Shown in pieces: positions 35,469-43,542 of a stretch of 64,000 nt of DNA. This stretch comes from Palsa-513 sp050010595 (lineage in GTDB: Bacteria; Actinomycetota; Thermoleophilia; Solirubrobacterales; Solirubrobacteraceae): the NCBI GenBank assembly GCA_050010595.1, contig JBEKKS010000001.1, forward strand, positions 1 to 64,000, in the 5' to 3' direction. Numbering within the stretch: position 1 is the stretch's first letter; the number at the start of each line of letters is the position of its first letter. The position numbers were made by a program, and so were the translations under genes. Below the pieces are notes generated by a model. It saw only the letters and a list, made by a program, of their open reading frames with translations, made no database searches and was not told where the DNA came from.

Positions 35469-37160
35469 ATGACACGACTATCGACCTACTTCCTTCCAAC
35501 CGAACGGGAAGCGCCGGCGGACGCTGAAGCCCTGTCACACAAGCTGATGGTCCGCGCCGGCCTCGTGCGCCAGATGGGCGCCGGCCTTTGGACGTGGCTG
35601 CCGGCGGGCTGGCGCGTGCAGTCGCGGATCACGCAGATTCTGCGTGAGGAGCTCAACCGCATAGGCGCGCACGAGATGCTGATGCCGCTGATCAACCCGG
35701 CTGAGCTGTGGAAGCGCAGCGGCCGTTACGGGATCGAGGAGCTGTTCAAGTTGGAGGATCGTCGCGGCGCGGAGCTGGTGCTCGCGATGACCCACGAGGA
35801 AGCCGTCACCTCACACGTCGCGCAGGTGGTCCGCTCCTATCGCGACCTGCCACTGATCCTCTACCACATCCAAACGAAGGCTCGCGACGAGCCTCGTCCG
35901 CGCGCCGGAGTGTTGCGCACGCGCGAATTCGTGATGAAGGACTCCTACAGCTTCGACCGCGACCGTGACGGCCTGCAGGCAAGCTACGAGAAGCACATCG
36001 AGGCCTACGACCGCATCTTCGATCGTGTCGGCCTGCGCTGGTACCGCGTCGCCGGTGACGTCGGCCTGATGGGCGGCTCGGGCGCCCACGAGTACATGGC
36101 CCCGTGCGCTGCGGGTGAGAACGAGGTCGCCCTCGCACCGGGCTATGCGGCAAACGTCGAAGTTGCCTGCGCGGAGCCAAGGCCGGCGGTTCTCGATGCG
36201 CCGCTCCCTAAGCCGCAGGAGGTCGCAACCCCCGGCGCGAGCACGATCGCTGAGCTGGCGGGCCAGCTCAGCGTTGCCGAGAGCGCGCTGCTAAAAGCGT
36301 TTCCGGTCGTCTCCGAGGGGAGCGGGCTGGTGCTTGTGCTCTTGCGCGGCGACCACCGCGTCAACGAGATCAAGCTGGCCGCCGCGCTCGGCGGCCAGTG
36401 GCGGCCCGCGACCGAAGCGGAGATCGCAGAGCAGATCGGCCCACCGGGGTATCTCGGAGCTGTCGGGCTCGGCGGCAGGGTGCGGGTCCTGCTCGACGCC
36501 GGCGTCGGACCAGGCGGCTACGTCGTCGGCGCCAACCGGGTTGACTTCCACCTGCGGGGAGTCGAGCCCGGGCGCGACTTCGAGTTCGAGCGCGTCGACA
36601 TTCGCACCGTCGAGGCCGGCGATCTGGTCGGCGGTCAACCGATCACGATCGAGCCCGCGATCGAAGTCGGGAACATCTTCCAGCTTGGCACGCGCTACGC
36701 GGACGCCCTCGGCGCCCGATATCTGGACGAGAACGGCAAGGAGCAGCCGATCTGGATGGGCTCCTATGGGATCGGGCCGGCGCGGATCGCCGCCGCTGCG
36801 GTCGAGCAGTACGCCGACGACGCCGGCATCTCATGGCCTGCGGCGATTGCGCCGTTCCAGGTCCACCTGGTCGCGATCGGCAAGCCGGGCAGTCCCGAGC
36901 GCGAGGTTGCAGACGGCCTCTACGACGAGCTGCTCGCCGGAGGGATCTCGCTCTGCTACGACGACCGCGACCTTGGCGCGGGGGAGAAGTTCGCCGACGC
37001 CGAGCTTCTGGGTTGTCCGCTGCGCTTGACCGTTGGGCGTCGCACCGCCGAGAGCGGCGAGGTCGAGGTGCAGCTGCGTCGTGGTAGAGCCGCGGCGCCG
37101 GGGGTGCCGCTCGCCGACCCGCTCGGCGCGGTGGAGGAGCTGTGCCGCCAGCTCGACTGA
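35469..37160 (+). CDS. proS: Prolyl-tRNA synthetase, bacterial type
   Basis: This 563-residue class II synthetase charges tRNA-Pro. Motif 1 lies around LPAGWRVQSRITQILREE, motif 2 around QTKARDEPRPRAGVLRTREFVMKDSYSFD (landmarks), and motif 3 around WMGSYGIGPARIAAA. Between motifs 2 and 3 there is the bacterial insertion (editing) domain, residues about 225-390. TAGGCT at 35455-35460, eight bases before the ATG, suggests a leaderless transcript. It overlaps pgsA by 19 bases. Confidence 0.96.
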   Translation: MTRLSTYFLPTEREAPADAEALSHKLMVRAGLVRQMGAGLWTWLPAGWRVQSRITQILREELNRIGAHEMLMPLINPAELWKRSGRYGIEELFKLEDRRGAELVLAMTHEEAVTSHVAQVVRSYRDLPLILYHIQTKARDEPRPRAGVLRTREFVMKDSYSFDRDRDGLQASYEKHIEAYDRIFDRVGLRWYRVAGDVGLMGGSGAHEYMAPCAAGENEVALAPGYAANVEVACAEPRPAVLDAPLPKPQEVATPGASTIAELAGQLSVAESALLKAFPVVSEGSGLVLVLLRGDHRVNEIKLAAALGGQWRPATEAEIAEQIGPPGYLGAVGLGGRVRVLLDAGVGPGGYVVGANRVDFHLRGVEPGRDFEFERVDIRTVEAGDLVGGQPITIEPAIEVGNIFQLGTRYADALGARYLDENGKEQPIWMGSYGIGPARIAAAAVEQYADDAGISWPAAIAPFQVHLVAIGKPGSPEREVADGLYDELLAGGISLCYDDRDLGAGEKFADAELLGCPLRLTVGRRTAESGEVEVQLRRGRAAAPGVPLADPLGAVEELCRQLD

Positions 37161-37762
37161 GCAAGCGGCGACTGTTCGGTCTCGATCGCTCTGGCCCAGC
37201 GCCGCCGCAGACTGGCGTCGATGCACCGTGGCGTCCGTGGACGATCCCAAACGCGATCGGTTTCACGCGGGCGGCCCTGATCCCGCTCTTCCTCGTCTTC
37301 GAGTACAGCTCGCACACCGGGGTCGACGCGGCAGCCGGAATCTGCTTCTTCCTTGCCGGCGCAGGCGACTACCTCGACGGGATCACGGCCCGCGTGACCG
37401 GTCAGTACAGCCGCCTCGGCGCAGCCCTCGATCCGTTTATCGACCGGCTACTCGTCCTCGCCGGTGGGGTCGCGTGCTGGTCCTACGAGCTCCTGCCGCG
37501 CTGGGCGATCGCCACGCTCCTGGCGCGCGAGGTCTTGATGCTGGCAGCTGGCCAGGCGTGGGTGCATGGCGGCCGCGCGCTGCGGATCAGCTGGGTTGGG
37601 CGGATCGCGGTCGGCCCGACGATGTTCGGGATCTGGCTCGAGCTGATCGGCGTCCACGCGGTTGGCGAGGGCTTCTTCTTTGCCGGCCTTGCGCTCGCCT
37701 GGGTAGCGGCGGTCGGGTATCTGCGCCGCGGCTTCGCAACACAAACATCAAGCTCAAGCTGA
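37142..37762 (+). CDS. CDP-alcohol phosphatidyltransferase (PgsA-like)
   Basis: A 206-residue membrane enzyme with four or five helices and the full CDP-alcohol motif: DYLDGITARVTGQYSRLGAALD followed by PFIDR (D-x2-D-G-x2-A-R-x8-G-x3-D-x3-D). It joins CDP-diacylglycerol to an alcohol, probably glycerol 3-phosphate (PgsA) or another head group; the acceptor cannot be read from sequence. The GTG lies inside the end of proS. The order pgsA, then GarA/FtsR-type genes, is common in actinobacteria. Confidence 0.87.
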   Translation: MPPARLSKRRLFGLDRSGPAPPQTGVDAPWRPWTIPNAIGFTRAALIPLFLVFEYSSHTGVDAAAGICFFLAGAGDYLDGITARVTGQYSRLGAALDPFIDRLLVLAGGVACWSYELLPRWAIATLLAREVLMLAAGQAWVHGGRALRISWVGRIAVGPTMFGIWLELIGVHAVGEGFFFAGLALAWVAAVGYLRRGFATQTSSSS

Positions 37763-37764
37763 AC

Positions 37765-37794
37765 TTGATCCTTAGGGCGGCGCGCGTCTATACT
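37765..37794 (+). promoter_or_regulatory. Promoter of the RsiG-like gene, TTGATC-N18-TATACT
   Basis: TTGATC at 37765-37770 and TATACT at 37789-37794 are 18 bases apart, a good housekeeping promoter. The -35 overlaps a small inverted repeat, ATCAAG at 37747-37752 with CTTGAT at 37764-37769, which may bind a regulator or end pgsA. The transcript has a leader of about 23 bases with a GGAGG site before the start codon. Confidence 0.65.
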
Positions 37795-37823
37795 CGTTTG
37801 CCAGCCCCCTCCCGGAGGACAGC

Positions 37824-38087
37824 ATGGACGAAACGTTTCCCGACCTCGGCGCCCTGACCGACATAGAGCTCAAGGACCTGATCTCGCAGCTGAGCAAGGA
37901 GGAGACCGAGATCTCCTACCAGCGACGCCTCCTCCACGGGAGGATCGACATCTTGCGTGCGGAGCTTGTCAACCGCCTGCGGCGCAAGCATGACGGCGGC
38001 GAGGAGATCATCAGCGGCGCCGACGTAGAGAAGCTGACCCAGATCCTCGCTGGCCGGGCGAGTGCCGACCCCGCGCCAGAGATCTAG
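37824..38087 (+). CDS. RsiG-like small coiled-coil protein with one c-di-GMP-binding signature
   Basis: An 87-residue, highly charged helical protein. Residues 27-42 read E-x3-S-x2-R-x3-H-x3-D (Glu-27, Ser-31, Arg-34, His-38, Asp-42), almost the E-x3-S-x2-R-x3-Q-x3-D signature by which the Streptomyces anti-sigma factor RsiG binds cyclic di-GMP. RsiG has two copies; a single copy suggests a homodimer, as in the Rubrobacter protein. Its partner would be a WhiG/FliA-like sigma factor, not in the window. FHA and MerR genes follow by three bases and an overlap. Good promoter and GGAGG site. Confidence 0.75.
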   Translation: MDETFPDLGALTDIELKDLISQLSKEETEISYQRRLLHGRIDILRAELVNRLRRKHDGGEEIISGADVEKLTQILAGRASADPAPEI

Positions 38088-38090
38088 CGA

Positions 38091-38564
38091 GTGGTTGTTG
38101 CGGTGGCCTTGCACTGCGCCGAGTGCGGCTTCATCAACCCCGAGGGGGCCAACTACTGCCAGAAGTGCGGTGCGCTGATCGATCGCGAAGGCAGCGGCGA
38201 GCCGACGACCGCGACCTACCGCGTCGGTGAGACGGGCGACTTCATCCCGGTGGACGTCGACGAGATCGACGCAGGCGCCGCGCTCGTCATTCGCGCCGGC
38301 GGGGGCCGGGCAGGGGAGAGCTTCCACGTGAAGGGCGACCAGATGACGATCGGGCGCCGTCCAGACTCGGCCGTCTTCCTCGACGACATCACCGTGTCGC
38401 GTGACCATGCGTTGCTCGTCAAGCGTGGGAACGACTGGTATCTCGACGACTGCGGCTCGCTCAACGGGACCTACGTCAACCGCGAGCGGATCGACTCGCA
38501 GCGTCTCGCTGACGGAGACGAGCTGCAGGTGGGCAAGTACAAGCTGACCTTCCGGATCACATGA
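38091..38564 (+). CDS. Zinc-ribbon FHA-domain protein (GarA-like)
   Basis: A 157-residue protein with an N-terminal zinc ribbon (two C-x2-C knuckles, CAECG and CQKCG), a linker with TTATYR resembling the GarA phospho-acceptor threonines, and a C-terminal FHA domain (GRRPDSAVFLDD, SRDHALL, GSLNGTYVN). In mycobacteria and corynebacteria GarA/OdhI is phosphorylated by Ser/Thr kinases and controls 2-oxoglutarate metabolism; the zinc ribbon is extra here. It starts with GTG, three bases after the RsiG-like gene, and overlaps the MerR gene (ATGA). Confidence 0.85.
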   Translation: MVVAVALHCAECGFINPEGANYCQKCGALIDREGSGEPTTATYRVGETGDFIPVDVDEIDAGAALVIRAGGGRAGESFHVKGDQMTIGRRPDSAVFLDDITVSRDHALLVKRGNDWYLDDCGSLNGTYVNRERIDSQRLADGDELQVGKYKLTFRIT

Positions 38565-39304
38565 GCGTCGCGCCCGACACCGACGCAGTCGACGCTCGAC
38601 GCTCGTCCGTCAAGCAGCTGACCATCGGCGCAGTGTGCAAAGCACTTTCGGCGGAGTTCCCGGGCATCTCGATCTCGAAGATCCGCTACCTCGAGGATCA
38701 GCGGCTGCTGGCGCCGCAGCGCAGTGCGGGCGGCTACCGCAAGTACAGCGCCGACGACGTCACGCGCTTGCGGACGATCTTGCGACTCCAGCGCGATGAG
38801 TTCCTGCCGCTGCGCGTCATCCGCCAGGAGCTCGCCAACGGGCGCACCGGAGCAGCGGAGATGCCCGCCAGCGACGGCGCGAAGGCCCAGGCACGGCTGC
38901 GTTCGAGCGTCGCCGTCAACGACGCCCCCGTGTATTTCAGCCTCGCCGACGTACTCCAGGACACCCAGGCCGATCCCGAGCTGGTCAGCGAGCTCGAGGA
39001 GTTCGGGGTCATCCAGGGCGAGAAACGCGACGGGACGCGTTATTACGACGAGACCGAGCGCGAGATCATCCGCGCGGTGCGCGAGCTCTCGCGCTACGGC
39101 GTGGGTGGCCGCAACCTCCGTGTCTTCCGCTCGTCCGTCGACCGTGAGGCGAACCTGCTGCAGCAGATCCTCGCCCCGGCGTTGCGCTCACGCAACCCCG
39201 AGCGCCGCAAGGAGGCACTCGAGGCGCTCGACAATCTCGCCACCGTCTCGACGCACCTCAAGCACCTGCTGCTCGTGCGCGACCTGCGCCGGCTGGCGGG
39301 CTAG
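38561..39304 (+). CDS. MerR-family transcriptional regulator (FtsR-like)
   Basis: A 247-residue DNA-binding protein with an N-terminal winged helix-turn-helix of MerR type: TIGAVCKALSAEFPGISISKIRYLEDQ then LLAPQRSAGGYRKYS. The long C-terminal region (residues 105-247) is helical, with a second MerR-like block (RDGTRYYDETE). This architecture beside a GarA-like gene matches FtsR, a regulator of ftsZ and cell division in corynebacteria and mycobacteria. It is co-transcribed with the FHA and RsiG-like genes. Confidence 0.85.
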   Translation: MSVAPDTDAVDARRSSVKQLTIGAVCKALSAEFPGISISKIRYLEDQRLLAPQRSAGGYRKYSADDVTRLRTILRLQRDEFLPLRVIRQELANGRTGAAEMPASDGAKAQARLRSSVAVNDAPVYFSLADVLQDTQADPELVSELEEFGVIQGEKRDGTRYYDETEREIIRAVRELSRYGVGGRNLRVFRSSVDREANLLQQILAPALRSRNPERRKEALEALDNLATVSTHLKHLLLVRDLRRLAG

Positions 39305-39320
39305 CCGCACCCGCGTCACC

Positions 39321-39731
39321 GTGGACGAGGTAGACGCCGTCCTGACGAGCAGCCAGGCGTTTGACGCCCTGCTTGGAGTGGAGCTCGACGAGGTCGGTCC
39401 CGAGCTCGTGCGCGCGCACGTCATCGTCCGCCCGGAGCTGCTTCAGCCCGTCGGCATCGTTCACGGCGGGGTGCTGGCGGCAGTCGCTGAGACGCTCGCG
39501 TCGCGCGGCACGATGGCCGGCGTGCTGCGCGAGGGCGGCTACGCGGTCGGACTCGCGAACCACACTAGCTTCCTGCGACCGATCAGCGAGGGGCGGATCG
39601 ACGCGGTCGCCCGTCCGCTACACAGCGGGCGGACTACCTGGGTGTGGGACGTCGAGCTCGCCGACGATCACGGGCGGCGCTGCGCCGTATCGCGCGTGAC
39701 GATTGCCGTCCGCTGGGCGGCGGACGCGTAG
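39321..39731 (+). CDS. PaaI-type hotdog-fold thioesterase
   Basis: A 136-residue single hotdog-domain protein with the PaaI/DUF4442-type motif PVGIVHGGVLAAVAETLAS, whose His-Gly-Gly and Glu form the thioesterase site. It probably hydrolyses acyl- or aryl-CoA esters; substrate unknown. The GTG at 39321 gives a normal length, 16 bases after the MerR gene, so it may be the last gene of that operon. Confidence 0.87.
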   Translation: MDEVDAVLTSSQAFDALLGVELDEVGPELVRAHVIVRPELLQPVGIVHGGVLAAVAETLASRGTMAGVLREGGYAVGLANHTSFLRPISEGRIDAVARPLHSGRTTWVWDVELADDHGRRCAVSRVTIAVRWAADA

Positions 39732-39774
39732 TTCTCCGCAGTCGCGCCGGGGCACGGCGGGATAACCTCGCACC

Positions 39775-40899
39775 ATGGGTCCGTATCACCGCGCCCGGCG
39801 TCTTCGGTCAGGCTGGCGAGCGGCCGACCGTGACGAGCGCCGGGCGATCTCCGGAATGGCGTTTGTCGTCATCGCCCTTCACATCGGCGGCCTCACCGCG
39901 CTGCTCGCGGTCAGCCACGCCGACCATCTCGCGCGCGCCGGTGCGGTGACGCTCGGCGTTGGGTTGACCGCCTACGTTCTCGGCTTGCGCCACGCGTTCG
40001 ACGCCGACCACATCGCCGCGATCGACAACACCACGCGCAAGCTGATGTCCGAGGGCAAGCGACCCGTGAGCGTCGGCTTCTGGTTCTCGCTCGGACACTC
40101 GACGATCGTCTTCGGACTCGCAGCGCTGATCGCGTTCGGTGTTCGCGCGCTGGACGCGCCCGTCGCGCGGCACGGCTCGAGCCTCCACACGATCACCGGC
40201 TGGGTCGGCACGCTCGTGTCCGGAGGCTTCCTCTACCTGATCGCTGCGCTCAACGTCATGATCCTGGTTGGAATCGTCAGGCTGATCGGGGGGATCAAAC
40301 GCGGCCAGTTCGACGAGCTGGCACTCGAGCAGCAGCTGGCAAAGCGCGGCCTGATGAACCGGCTCCTCGGACGCTTCACGCGCACGGTCGCGCGACCTGC
40401 GCAGATGTACCCGGTGGGCCTGCTCTTCGGCCTCGGCTTCGACACCGCGACGGAGGTAGCGCTGCTCGTCCTCGCCGGCGGCGCCGCCGGCGCAGGGCTG
40501 CCGTGGTACGCGGTTATATGTCTGCCGGTCCTGTTCGCGGCGGGCATGTCGCTGATGGACTCGCTGGACGGCCTGCTGATGAGCCGCGCGTACGCGTGGG
40601 CCTTCTCGGCGCCCGTTCGGCGCGTCTTCTACAACCTCGTGATCACGGGACTCTCGGTCGCAGTCGCGATACTGATCGGCACAGTCGAGCTGGGTGGGCT
40701 GATCGCCTCCAAGCTGAACCTCGCCGGCTCGTTCTGGTCCTGGCTCGAGAACATCAACATCAACACGCTGGGGTACGCGATCGTCGCCATCTTCCTCGTG
40801 ACTTGGATCGTGTCGGTCACGCTCTGGCGGTTCGGACACGTCGAGCAGCGCTGGTCGCAAGCGCTGCTCGACGGGGATCGCGCAGCTCAGCCGCGGTAG
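39775..40899 (+). CDS. NiCoT family nickel/cobalt transporter
   Basis: A 374-residue membrane permease with about eight helices. The family signature HAFDADHIAAIDNTTRKL in the second core helix supplies metal-binding His and Asp; FGLGFDTATEVALL is the second signature. It imports Ni2+ or Co2+. TAACCT at 39763-39768 lies six bases before the ATG, so the transcript is probably leaderless. It ends convergently with nadE, overlapping by 13 bases. No nickel enzyme or cobalamin gene is nearby. Confidence 0.93.
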   Translation: MGPYHRARRLRSGWRAADRDERRAISGMAFVVIALHIGGLTALLAVSHADHLARAGAVTLGVGLTAYVLGLRHAFDADHIAAIDNTTRKLMSEGKRPVSVGFWFSLGHSTIVFGLAALIAFGVRALDAPVARHGSSLHTITGWVGTLVSGGFLYLIAALNVMILVGIVRLIGGIKRGQFDELALEQQLAKRGLMNRLLGRFTRTVARPAQMYPVGLLFGLGFDTATEVALLVLAGGAAGAGLPWYAVICLPVLFAAGMSLMDSLDGLLMSRAYAWAFSAPVRRVFYNLVITGLSVAVAILIGTVELGGLIASKLNLAGSFWSWLENININTLGYAIVAIFLVTWIVSVTLWRFGHVEQRWSQALLDGDRAAQPR

Positions 40900-42578
40900 C
40901 GGTTAGTGATCGGCATGCGCCGATCACGCCCGAACGCGAGCTCAGTGATCTTGATGCCCGGCGGCGCCTGGCGGCGCTTGTATTCAGAGGCATCGACGAG
41001 CGCAATCACGCGCTCCACCGCATCCGCTGGGAGCCCGCTCGCAATCAGCTCCTCCCGCCCGGCGTGGCGCTCCACGTATCCGCGCAAGATCGCGTCGAGC
41101 GTCTCGTAGGGCGGCAGCGAGTCGCTGTCGAGCTGCCCCGCACGCAGCTCAGCCGACGGCGGACGCTCGATGATGCTTGCGGGGATCACCTCGCCCTCAC
41201 GGTTGCGCCAACGCGCGAGGGCGTAGACGAGCGTCTTCTCGATGTCCTTGATCACCGCGAAGCCGCCTGCCGAATCGCCGTAGAGCGTCGAGTAGCCGAC
41301 CGACATCTCGGACTTGTTCCCGGTCGTGAGGACCAGCCAGCCGAATTTGTTCGACAGCGCCATCAGCAGGTTCCCGCGGATCCGCGCTTGTAGGTTCTCC
41401 TCGGTGATGTCCGGCGCGCGGTCTGCGAACGCCGGAGCGAGCAGGCGCTCGTAGCTCTGCAACGGATCGGCGATCGGGAGCTCGAAGAGTTCGAGACCGA
41501 GGGTCGCACCGAGCAGGCGCGCGTCGGCTTGCGTGGCGGGCGACGAGAACTCCGATGGCATCACGGCCGCGCTCACGTGGTCAGCCCCGAGCGCGTCAGC
41601 GGCGAGCGTCGCAACGAGCGCCGAATCGATCCCGCCCGAGAGGCCCAGCACTACGTGGCGAAACTGGTTCTTGCGCACGTAGTCGCGCAGTCCGAGCTCG
41701 AGGGCAGCGTAGATCTCGGCCTCGCGCGGCGCGAGCAGGGCTGCGATCCGCGGTTCCGCGGCGCCGGCGCCCAGCGGGGGGAGCTCGACGCTCGCGAGCA
41801 GCTCGGCCGCGGTGTCGCTTTCGGGCGCCGCCGATCGCAGCGGCATGTCGCAGATCAGCAGCTCCTCGACGAACTGCCCGGCTCGCGCGATCAATGTCCC
41901 GTCGCCGTCAAGAACGAAGCTGTGGCCATCGAACACGAGCTCATCCTGCCCGCCGACAAGCGCGCAAAAGGCAAGCGCGACCCCTGTCTCCGAGACGCGC
42001 GCGCCGACCACATCGCGCTCGCGCTCGACCCCTTTGCCGGCGTGATACGGCGATGCCGAGACGTTCAGCGTAAACGCCACACCCGCGCTCGCCAGCTCCG
42101 CGCACGGCGTCCCGGGAACCCAAATGTCCTCGCAGATCGTTATGCCTATGCGCGTCCCATTCAGCTCGATCACGCCCGGACGATCTCCCGCGCTGAAGTA
42201 GCGCTGCTCGTCGAAGACCCCGTAGTTGGGGAGGTGGATCTTGCGGTAGATCCCGGCGACGCGCCCGTCGGCGAGGATCGCTGCCGCGTTGTAGACGCGC
42301 CCGGCGCTCTCGGGGAAGCCGACGACCGCCACCAGCCCGCGGGTCTGGAGTGCCAGGCGCTCGAGCGCTGCACGCGCGTCGCGCAGGAAGTGCTCCTTGT
42401 AGAGCAGGTCTTCCGGCGGGTAGCCGGTCAGAGCAAGCTCACCGAACGCGACCAGCTCAGCGCCGGATACGCGCGCGGACTCGATGCCGCGGGCGATCAA
42501 GGCCTCGTTACCGGCGATGTCGCCGACCGTGGAATTGATTTGGCAGAGCGCGAGGCGCATGCGTCGGTCGTCTTGCAT
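40887..42578 (-). CDS. nadE: Glutamine-dependent NAD+ synthetase
   Basis: This 563-residue enzyme has an N-terminal nitrilase-type glutaminase (Glu in FGELALTGYPPED, Lys in YRKIHLPNYG, Cys in GITICEDIW) and a C-terminal synthetase with the PP-loop LGLSGGIDSALVA, making NAD from deamido-NAD, ATP and glutamine. The ATG at 42578 lies six bases after GATAAT (42585-42590 on this strand), which favours it over the ATG 18 bases downstream and over upstream codons; the transcript is probably leaderless. Confidence 0.95.
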   Translation of the reverse strand: MQDDRRMRLALCQINSTVGDIAGNEALIARGIESARVSGAELVAFGELALTGYPPEDLLYKEHFLRDARAALERLALQTRGLVAVVGFPESAGRVYNAAAILADGRVAGIYRKIHLPNYGVFDEQRYFSAGDRPGVIELNGTRIGITICEDIWVPGTPCAELASAGVAFTLNVSASPYHAGKGVERERDVVGARVSETGVALAFCALVGGQDELVFDGHSFVLDGDGTLIARAGQFVEELLICDMPLRSAAPESDTAAELLASVELPPLGAGAAEPRIAALLAPREAEIYAALELGLRDYVRKNQFRHVVLGLSGGIDSALVATLAADALGADHVSAAVMPSEFSSPATQADARLLGATLGLELFELPIADPLQSYERLLAPAFADRAPDITEENLQARIRGNLLMALSNKFGWLVLTTGNKSEMSVGYSTLYGDSAGGFAVIKDIEKTLVYALARWRNREGEVIPASIIERPPSAELRAGQLDSDSLPPYETLDAILRGYVERHAGREELIASGLPADAVERVIALVDASEYKRRQAPPGIKITELAFGRDRRMPITNRYRG

Positions 42579-42649
42579 CCCTCGATTATCCCCGAGCAGA
42601 GCCGCGTCTCCGGGGATACCGGTGCGGTCCGACTGCCGCGCCCGGTACC

Positions 42650-42664
42650 ATGAACACGGTTCAT
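42650..42664. promoter_or_regulatory. ATGAAC-N3-GTTCAT inverted repeat
   Basis: ATGAACACGGTTCAT is a perfect 6+6 inverted repeat in the gap between divergent nadE and the riboswitch-controlled gene. TAACAT at 42664-42669 just after it could be the -10 box of the riboswitch transcript, so a protein bound to the repeat would affect that promoter. The binding protein is unknown. Confidence 0.4.
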
Positions 42665-42740
42665 AACATGACCGCCGAGTCGCCTTGCATCCAGCGTGGG
42701 CGAGCGGGGGACCCACTGCCGTAGTCGGGCGCGCGAGCGC

Positions 42741-42860
42741 AAGTGACTACGGATGGGGCGAATCGGCCGCTACGACCGCGGCCATAGCGTCGAAGGATCA
42801 CGGCTCACCGAGAGCTGCGGCATTCCACGCGAGCCCGACAGCTAACCCCGTAGGCGCGAG
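42741..42860 (+). promoter_or_regulatory. Cyclic di-AMP riboswitch (ydaO-yuaA type)
   Basis: Two conserved blocks identify it: GGATGGGGCGAATCG at 42751-42765 and CCCGACAGCTAACCCCGTAGG at 42834-42854 (quoted to 20 in use), with a hairpin GGCCGC/GCGGCC (42765-42783) and further stems between. This is the class that senses c-di-AMP and often precedes cell-wall hydrolase genes in actinobacteria. The 3' strand of the basal helix (GGCGC, 42853-42857) ends six bases before the AAGGAG ribosome-binding site, so control is likely at translation initiation or by early termination. Confidence 0.88.
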
Positions 42861-42873
42861 GTAAGGAGTGCAA

Positions 42874-43542
42874 TTGATCAGTCGCAAACTGATCGCGCCC
42901 ATTGCGGGCGCGATGGTGGTTCCCTGCGTCGCCGGTCTGGCAGTAGTAGGCACCGCGGCAGGCAAGACATCGACCGCGCTGGAGGCGGCCACGCCGGTGT
43001 TCGGCGACGCGGTCCTGGCAAGTCGCCTGCTCCGGGCGAACGTACTCGTAGATCATCGGGCGACGATCGCGGGCGCACTGGCGCCCACGCTCGCCAGCGA
43101 GGCGGTCACGCTCGAGGAGCGCGTACGCCACGGTTGGGCAGCGGTCGCGGCCGCCGGGCCGGTGGCGGCGGGCACGTTTGACCTCACGTTCCGCCCGCGG
43201 CGGCTGGGCAGCGACGCGTTGCGGCTGCAGATCAGCGGGCCCGACGGAACCTACGAAACGCCCGCCGCGACGCTGACTGTCTACCACGAAGTGCTCGTGT
43301 CGTGGTACGGGCCGGGCGGCCTCACCGCCTGTGGCGAGGAGCTGACGGCGAGCACGCTTGGCGTCGCCAGCCGCACGCTGCCGTGCGGCACGCGCGTGAC
43401 ATTGCGCTACCGCGGCCGCAGCGTGCGCGTTCCCGTGATCGACCGCGGCCCGTACGTGGCTGGGCGAACCTACGATCTGACTTACGCGACGAAGGTGGCG
43501 CTTGGTGCGGGAGACCTCACCGACGTATGGGCGAACCACTGA
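42874..43542 (+). CDS. Secreted RlpA-like double-psi beta-barrel protein under c-di-AMP control
   Basis: A 222-residue protein with a signal peptide (IAPIAGAMVVPCVAGLAVVG region), a middle Ig-like domain of about 90 residues (FDLTFRPRRLGSDALRLQI), and a C-terminal double-psi beta-barrel: VSWYGPGGLTACGEELTA...GTRVTLRYRG...VIDRGPYVAGRTYDLT as in RlpA and 3D-type cell-wall hydrolases. It probably acts on peptidoglycan. The TTG at 42874 is chosen since AAGGAG ends five bases before it; a GTG at 42868 overlaps that site. Confidence 0.85.
   Translation: MISRKLIAPIAGAMVVPCVAGLAVVGTAAGKTSTALEAATPVFGDAVLASRLLRANVLVDHRATIAGALAPTLASEAVTLEERVRHGWAAVAAAGPVAAGTFDLTFRPRRLGSDALRLQISGPDGTYETPAATLTVYHEVLVSWYGPGGLTACGEELTASTLGVASRTLPCGTRVTLRYRGRSVRVPVIDRGPYVAGRTYDLTYATKVALGAGDLTDVWANH

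Noticed and set aside
39808..40860. Minus-strand 350-codon frame opposite the NiCoT transporter
   Set aside because: Antisense shadow with a polar low-complexity product; the NiCoT signature HAFDADHIAAID is on the plus strand.
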